Source: Bryum argenteum (lineage: Eukaryota > Streptophyta > Bryopsida > Bryales > Bryaceae). Taken from it: 64,000 nt of DNA. The position numbers were made by a program, and so were the translations under genes. The stretch is taken from the NCBI GenBank assembly GCA_037043015.1, contig CM073325.1, positions 10,085,001 through 10,149,000 on the forward strand. The letters run 5' to 3'. Shown here in pieces: positions 58,294-64,000 of the stretch (position 1 is its first letter; each line of letters starts with the position of its first letter). The notes below the pieces were generated by a model that saw nothing but the letters and a program-made list of their open reading frames with translations, did no database searches and was not told the origin of the DNA.

Positions 58294-59246
58294 CAGTTTA
58301 GCTCGAGTCGAGCTAAACTGGAGCTGCTGGGACCAGCTTCAGTTTAGCTCGACTCGAGCTAAACTGTAGATGCTTTTGTCGCCTTCAGTTTAGCTCGAGT
58401 CGAGCTAAACTGTTGACGGATGTCTCTTCTCTATTGACATTTGTTTTGTTAGTTTTAGTTCTTTACTGTTGGTTTGTCGGACTTTATACTTATGTCTAGT
58501 TTCTACGTTAATTAATAACTACCAATGGTGAACAGCTTTAACAGTTTAGCTCGACTCGAGCTAAACTGTAGAGTCTGGTGCCAGCTACAGTTTAGCTTGA
58601 GTCGAGCTAAACTGTAGAGTAACATGCCAACAACAGTTTAGCTCGACTCGAGCTAAACTGTTGTTAACAATTAATTTTGCAGTTTAGCTCGACTCGAGCT
58701 AAACTGTAGAGGCTTTTGCCACCTTCAGTTTAGCTCGAGTCGAGCTAAACTGTTGACGGATGTCCCTCCTGAATTGGATTTTGTCTTGTTAGTTTTATTT
58801 TTTACATGTTGGTTTGTTTATCTTTTTATCCGTATCTATTTTCTTCGTTATCAAATAGCTACTAACGATTTGTTAACATACATGTGATTTAGCTCGACTC
58901 GAGCTAAAATCAGAGGCTGATGCCCGACTTGATTTAGCTCGAGTCGAGCTAAACTGTTTTACGGGTTATTATCTGCTAGTGTTTATTTATTTTGGTACTG
59001 TATACCCATAACTATTTTATTTTTGCTTTATCTGTTGCAGCAGTTTAGCTCGACTCGAGCTAAACTGTAGATGCTGGTGCCAGCTACAGTTTAGCTTGAG
59101 TCGAGCTAAATCAGAAATAACGTGCCAACGATTTAGCTCGACTCGAGCTAAATCAGAAATAACGTGCCAACTACAGTTTAGCTCGACTCGAGCTAAACTG
59201 TAGAGGCTCCTGTCCACTACAGTTTAGCTCGACTCGAGCTAAACTG
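58294..59246 (-). repeat. Leader array: fifteen palindromes with 46-bp period
   Basis: Copies start at 58294, 58340, 58386; 58542, 58588, 58634, 58680, 58726; 58885, 58930; 59041, 59087, 59130, 59174 and 59220. Within blocks the period is 46 bp (27-bp palindrome plus 19-bp spacer; 43-44 in two places). Several spacers, such as TAGATGCTGGTGCCAGCTA, are themselves inverted repeats. Blocks are separated by T-rich stretches that are similar to each other (TTGTTAGTTTTA, TTGGTTTGTC / TTGGTTTGTT), so the blocks arose by larger duplication. Confidence 0.93.
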
Positions 59247-60960
59247 TAGCTGGCACCATGTAGGGGCATATTGCATGTTAGTGAATTTTTGTTGTTGATG
59301 ATTATCACCTGTGTGCCATTGATTTTGTATATTCTGGGATAGACTTCGGTGATGCAGTCCGCTTGGGCTTGCCCTGCACAAGAATGCGATTGGTAAAAGA
59401 TTAGGGAGGTGTGTGAGGAACTTCGTTTGCTTGGAAGCATTTGTGGTGTCATATTCAGAGTTCTATGAATACATATGGAATTGGAATCAGATGTTAATGA
59501 TACTTTCATCGAAGCGGAAGCGTAGGCATTCTTTTAACAAAATTAAGCAATCCAGCATAACATGCTGGACTTTACGTGAAATTCAAACATGTACGAGCTT
59601 GAGCCTAAGCATCACCATTGAATCTTGAAATGAAGTGCTAAGAACAATGCACAACAATGAAAGCTGCAACAGAAAGTTACGAAAAATCAGAGCTGAAAAA
59701 TGAAGTCCAGTTTGACGGACTCATACACAAACGTTTCTGTCACTTTACCTCGATATTCTTCTCCAAATACGACTACCTCGACGTTCCAGCAATCGAATCT
59801 CGAAACCGATTTCACCGGTTGTATCTCCCGCAAGATTTTCTACAAGCAATTCAAATACAAGTTACTGCAAATTCTAACTTCAAGTGCGCAATCGTTATTC
59901 CTAACTCTCAGAAGTAAGAGTTCACAAATTTCGTCAATCAAGGAAGTATTGGAGCTATCTACAATCCCACTCCTACTGGTGCCCTTCCGTCAGTTCCTTT
60001 AGGTTTCAGATTTAGAGAAAACCACATCACCCACTATATCTCAATCGAGAAAAGAGAGTCTTCCATTCACTCGAAAAGCGGGCTTCAGCCCAGAACGCAG
60101 CGTAACTTACCGTCCTGAGTAGAGTCCTTCTATCTCGTTCTCGCAGAATCTTGAGCTGTCTGAGAAAATAAACAACAATCAATGCCATGCATGATTCTCG
60201 TTCAAGTTCGACTGACAGCGGTGAGATCCAAAAAAATTACATAATCGATCTAGTATTACGATACCTCCCGAAAGTGCTTCCGCTCCTCGTCTTGACATCC
60301 ACGTTGCTGCGACGACCAGAATCAAGTCGTCACCGGTCGGAACTACCTGAAAAGTCGCACAAGGAGCAACAACCAAGACAACCCGAAAAACATTTAGCAC
60401 AAACGTTCCTCTTTTCTCAACATGCTTTGCAAAACCGGTGACATGTGCATTAGCAAATTATCTAAGCCGTTTAGAATGATGTAAGGTGCTACGCAAACGA
60501 AAATGCAAGTATTTACGGGCATTAGTCCGGATGCACGATAATTCAAACCGTAAGCACTGTGCAGTGTTGTATGATGAGCCTGTCTTACTGCCCGCTTCCC
60601 GCAATCGTTACTGTAACACAAGACTTAGATATCAGTTTCATGAGCGATAATTCGTTGGAACAAACATTGCACTTTGTAAACCCTAAACATCAGTTCTCTC
60701 TATCTCGTGCTAAATGCTTAGGTTGACCAGCATGTATAAAACGTGGATGCTGAGGATTGTGTTAACCGACGAAGAGCGCCATAAAGAATAGCGCTGACGC
60801 TAAAGACCTAATAATTTCTGCGGATGAGCGAAAATACCTACTTTCAGGCACATTCTGTGTCCTCTAACCTTGCAAAATGGACTGCATAGATAGAATGACA
60901 ACTGACACTCACCATTTGCCTCGCTCGACTAGCGCTTTCTATTTTCCATACCTGATTAGC
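59247..60960. other. Region without a supportable gene
   Basis: Frames of 70-110 codons occur (for example 59657-59917 on the plus strand) without recognisable domains or consistent splice partners. Part of it may be the promoter or distal leader of the palindrome-bearing gene. Confidence 0.4.
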
Positions 60961-60967
60961 ACAACGA

Positions 60968-61064
60968 GCGCCGACCTCCGCGAACAACGAGCGCAGCAGC
61001 GCCGCCGACCTCCGCGAACAACGAGCGCAGCAGCGCCGCCGACCTCCGCGAACACGCAACAGCA
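60968..61064. repeat. GC-rich 34-bp tandem repeat, three copies
   Basis: Units at 60968-60998 (31 bp, lacking one CGC), 60999-61032 and 61033-61064 (variant end) share CGACCTCCGCGAACAACGAG. The surroundings are GC-rich and open in several frames, which explains the long frames here. Confidence 0.85.
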
Positions 61065-61519
61065 AGCGCGGAATACTTCCGTGGAAGAACACCTCGCACT
61101 GCGCAGCGCGAAATGGCGCGAAAACTCTCCGATCCTCCTCGTCGACTATGACAATGAAAACCCCGATGACTCGCGCAAGAAGACAAGTGCCAGACACTGG
61201 CGCTCACTCCGAGGAAATAACCAGCAGACTAAAATTGCAGAAAAGCACAAAACTCCCGGAAAAGCAGGAGCGCAGTAAATAGACCAACGCCGGGAAAGAG
61301 GACCGCAGCGGAGCAGGCAAACGAGAGGACAAAGGCTGGAGAAAAGGAGCGCAGCTGAGCAAGGAAACGAGGAAGATGGAGAACGAATGGAGAACCTGCT
61401 CGTAATGGCAGGTAAGTGGGGGGGACGAGACTCCCAGGTAAGTGGGGGAAGTGGGGGGGGTGGGATGTGACCTCCGTGAAAAAGGCGGCGGTGGTGGGAC
61501 GTCCAATCCCATCACCAAA
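61065..61519. other. GC-rich spacer with G-runs
   Basis: G-rich tracts (AAGTGGGGGGGACG, AAGTGGGGGAAGTGGGGGGG) lie at 61415-61470. No gene can be supported. Confidence 0.4.
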
Positions 61520-61629
61520 GCTTTTTCATGCGTATGATGATGTGCATGGACATGGCCATGCACATGGGCATGCATACATACATGCATGACCATGTACATG
61601 ACCATGCCCATGCACATGATCATGGGCAT
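61520..61629. repeat. CATG-rich simple sequence
   Basis: About 100 bp made almost only of CATG, GCATG and ACATG words (for example CATGGACATGGCCATGCACA). It is rich in self-complementary steps. Immediately downstream composition switches to AT-rich. Confidence 0.85.
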
Positions 61630-64000
61630 GACAAAATGATTAATTTAGTATTTATTTTTCGCAATTTTGTTACATTTTAACTATGTTTTGAATATTATTT
61701 TAGTTTACTAATTCTTGGCTAAGTTTTGACATACATTTGACTATGTCCAAGTTTTGTCCCAATTTTCACTAAGTAAATGTCAAGGATTTTAGTGGAAGTT
61801 TTTTAACTAAATTTTGACTAAATTTAGTACATTAAAGAACTTCGAATTCTTAGGTTCAAACACAATACTTAGAGAGTACATTGTTGTCTATCTTTTGTAA
61901 AACAAAATCTATCATGTTTAATTTTTTTCCCGTGCACAATACCTCCATGAAACACCAATTTAGAGTTAAACAAATTCTATATAATTATGAGGTTGTTGAT
62001 TTTCTAACTACTCTGTATTTTTGGTTTATCTTCAGTATAACGAATAGGAAAAATATCTGTACCACATATTGTCCTAGAAATATTAATTTGTCTACTTCTA
62101 AAGTATGTACAACTTAAATTGATGATTATTTACAAGTATGAAACATAGTTTGTTGGTAGAAATATATATATATAACCGTAAGTACATATGCTAAGAATTC
62201 AAAGACGTGAATATTTTTCTTGTACTCTAGTTACATGGCAGTAAAGTATGACAAAATCTATAGGATTCCTATCAAAAGGCAAGACTTGCAAATAGTAAAC
62301 TGATGTGATTTTTTTAAAAATTAGGAATCAAAATGATCACTATTTATCATAACACTATAGTCTTCTATATGCCACCAAAAAAAAATATAAAAATAATAAA
62401 TAAATAAATAAATAAATAATTAAATAAATAAATAAAAATAATGGTAAATAAGTTATTTCGGTAATAGTCGATATTAAACGACATCTTTAATGAATATTTT
62501 ATTGGAAAATATAAATTTGGATGAAGAGATAATATTATACACATTAAATTTGTGAATCTATGGATATTTTATAGTTTTTTCATAAATATGCTAATGTAAA
62601 TAATTAAATAAAAGTCACCAGAAGCTAAAGTATCTTATAAATATAGTATTTAGAAAGATAACAGTTCTTAAGAAAAATTATTGAATACACATAGAAATCA
62701 AAAATTATTGATTAGACTATTTATTAAATATATTAATACATCTTAATATATATATATATCTCTAATTTAGAGAACTGATACGCCAAGAAATACATGCACG
62801 TCTGAATATAGAATTTGGAATTAATATGTCAATAAATAGATCATTTGGAAATTATAATTATTATTTTTATTCACATTAAAAGAATTAATAAATAAGGAAT
62901 CCAATAAATATAGTTTTGTATAGATGTTATTTGGGTATTAAAATTAATAAATTTACTATTTCATAATTGATTATTTGAGAAAAGGTTAGGAATAAAGTAT
63001 TAATAAATATGGAATACATTTGTTATTTAGAATAAGCAGATTGAAGTAGTAAAATGGGATGGTTGATTCAGTTACGATCATTGAAGTTTGTTGACGGTGT
63101 TTTATGATCACTATTACTATGTTCAAAGTCAAATTCATACACTATTGATTCAATGTTGGCTAGTGTTAGCTCCTTGTCTTCACCTTCGAAGTAGAAATTG
63201 GGTTAAAAATGCTCAGGATACATGTTTCTCGGCTAATGATCTTAGTGATCCCATCAATCAATCTCTGGTCATTCTTCGAATGGCTGTTTTAGTGTCACCA
63301 AAACGTCAAACTTAAACCCAATGTATCATTTCCCTTTTTTACGTCATCGAGAAACTCATATATTCAGAAGAAGTTCTCAATAAACCCTTTCTCTTAAAAG
63401 TTTTTTCTCGAGAGATATGATATTTTTTCAAATTTTGATATTTCAATAAATAGAGTATTTGGCAACAAAAGTTAATAACTGAATTATTAATTCAAAAATT
63501 GTATTAAGCGAAGTACCAACATTTTTAAAAAAACGATAAATACTTCTATTAATAGATAAGGATAAGAGATTCATAAATAAGACTAGGAAGAATGGTGAAA
63601 GTTCGCACAAATGTAAATTTGGATTTATTTGATGGCAAATATAAGTTAAGGACATTAAGTACTGTAAAACTATAATTGAAAGACATGTTATTGCATAGAG
63701 GGATTCAATAAATTTCTTAAACTGTAAGCTATAAATATTGTCTATTCTATAGAATTTTACAATTTACATACATCAAAAAGTAAATATTGTTGATAATATA
63801 ATGACTATGATAACAATTTAAAAATATGAAAGCATCTATTAGTTAACAGAGTTGCTTACATTGTTATTTGCACTGTACAACGATCATTTCTGTACATTCA
63901 TTGTTATTGCATGTTCATTTAATTAAAACCATTTTTGTTCATTAGTATGTGTTTAAATTTATTTATAAGGTAGTAGAATAAATTATTAAATAACAGTCAC
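61630..64000. other. AT-rich region without genes
   Basis: Strongly AT-rich to the end of the window. A TAAA-type microsatellite (AAATAAATAAATAAATAA) lies at about 62391-62446. No RNA gene, transposon terminus or domain-bearing frame was found on either strand. Confidence 0.6.

Noticed and set aside
58294-59246. CRISPR-like array of 27-bp repeats and 19-bp spacers
   Set aside because: The host is a plant, spacers are related to one another rather than unique, copies also sit in introns at other spacings, and no Cas genes are present.
59657-59917. 86-codon frame
   Set aside because: No domain, no splice partners and no similarity to other parts of the window.
60877-61278. 133-codon GC-rich frame overlapping the 34-bp repeats
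   Set aside because: Several frames are open on both strands because of composition and repeat length; no domain is recognisable.

Overview
The window is nuclear DNA of a plant. Two genes encode chloroplast-targeted proteins of plant type (an Obg GTPase and a PAP/fibrillin protein). Conserved genes carry many short phase-consistent GT-AG introns, one intron is a U12 AT-AC intron, and the gaps hold SINEs, MITE-like elements and a Tc1/mariner element. Short introns and compact genes would suit a bryophyte or lycophyte, but nothing seen fixes the taxon. Exon models were built by hand from splice sites, reading phase and recognisable protein families; none was checked by alignment.

Region 1 (1-10.1 kb): a family of elements flanked by TTAA with CCCYTAAACG termini, a SINE split by a MITE, then two convergent plastid genes: the Obg GTPase (+, 9 exons, 526 aa) and a PAP8/FBN6-like protein (-, 4 exons, 218 aa). 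Region 2 (10.1-25.6 kb): an MSD1/SSX2IP-type microtubule-anchoring protein (+, 16 exons, 409 aa) convergent with cohesin SMC1 (-, 19 exons, 1224 aa). SMC1 has an AT-AC intron just after its hinge and a leader built of three diverged tandem copies. Region 3 (25.6-34.3 kb): more TTAA elements, a second SINE split by another MITE, a small stand-alone SET-domain gene, a 67-aa membrane protein and an unrecognised three-exon gene. Region 4 (34.3-49.7 kb): a TA microsatellite, a full-length SINE, a roughly 305-bp tandem array, and a four-unit family of RING-CH (MARCH-type) genes of which one is intact and three are decaying, with a Tc1-like element between units 3 and 4. Region 5 (50.3-53.6 kb): two FCP1/NIF-like phosphatase-fold loci with degenerate catalytic motifs.

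Region 6 (53.6-59.25 kb) is the most unusual part. A large three-exon gene on the minus strand carries a ParB-like GQH motif and a C-terminal methyltransferase-like segment. Its leader, both introns and 3' flank are filled with at least 27 copies of one 27-bp palindrome, in arrays with regular 46-bp and about 99-bp periods, while its exons contain none. A G9 run breaks its first exon. The last 2.4 kb is AT-rich and has no gene I can support.
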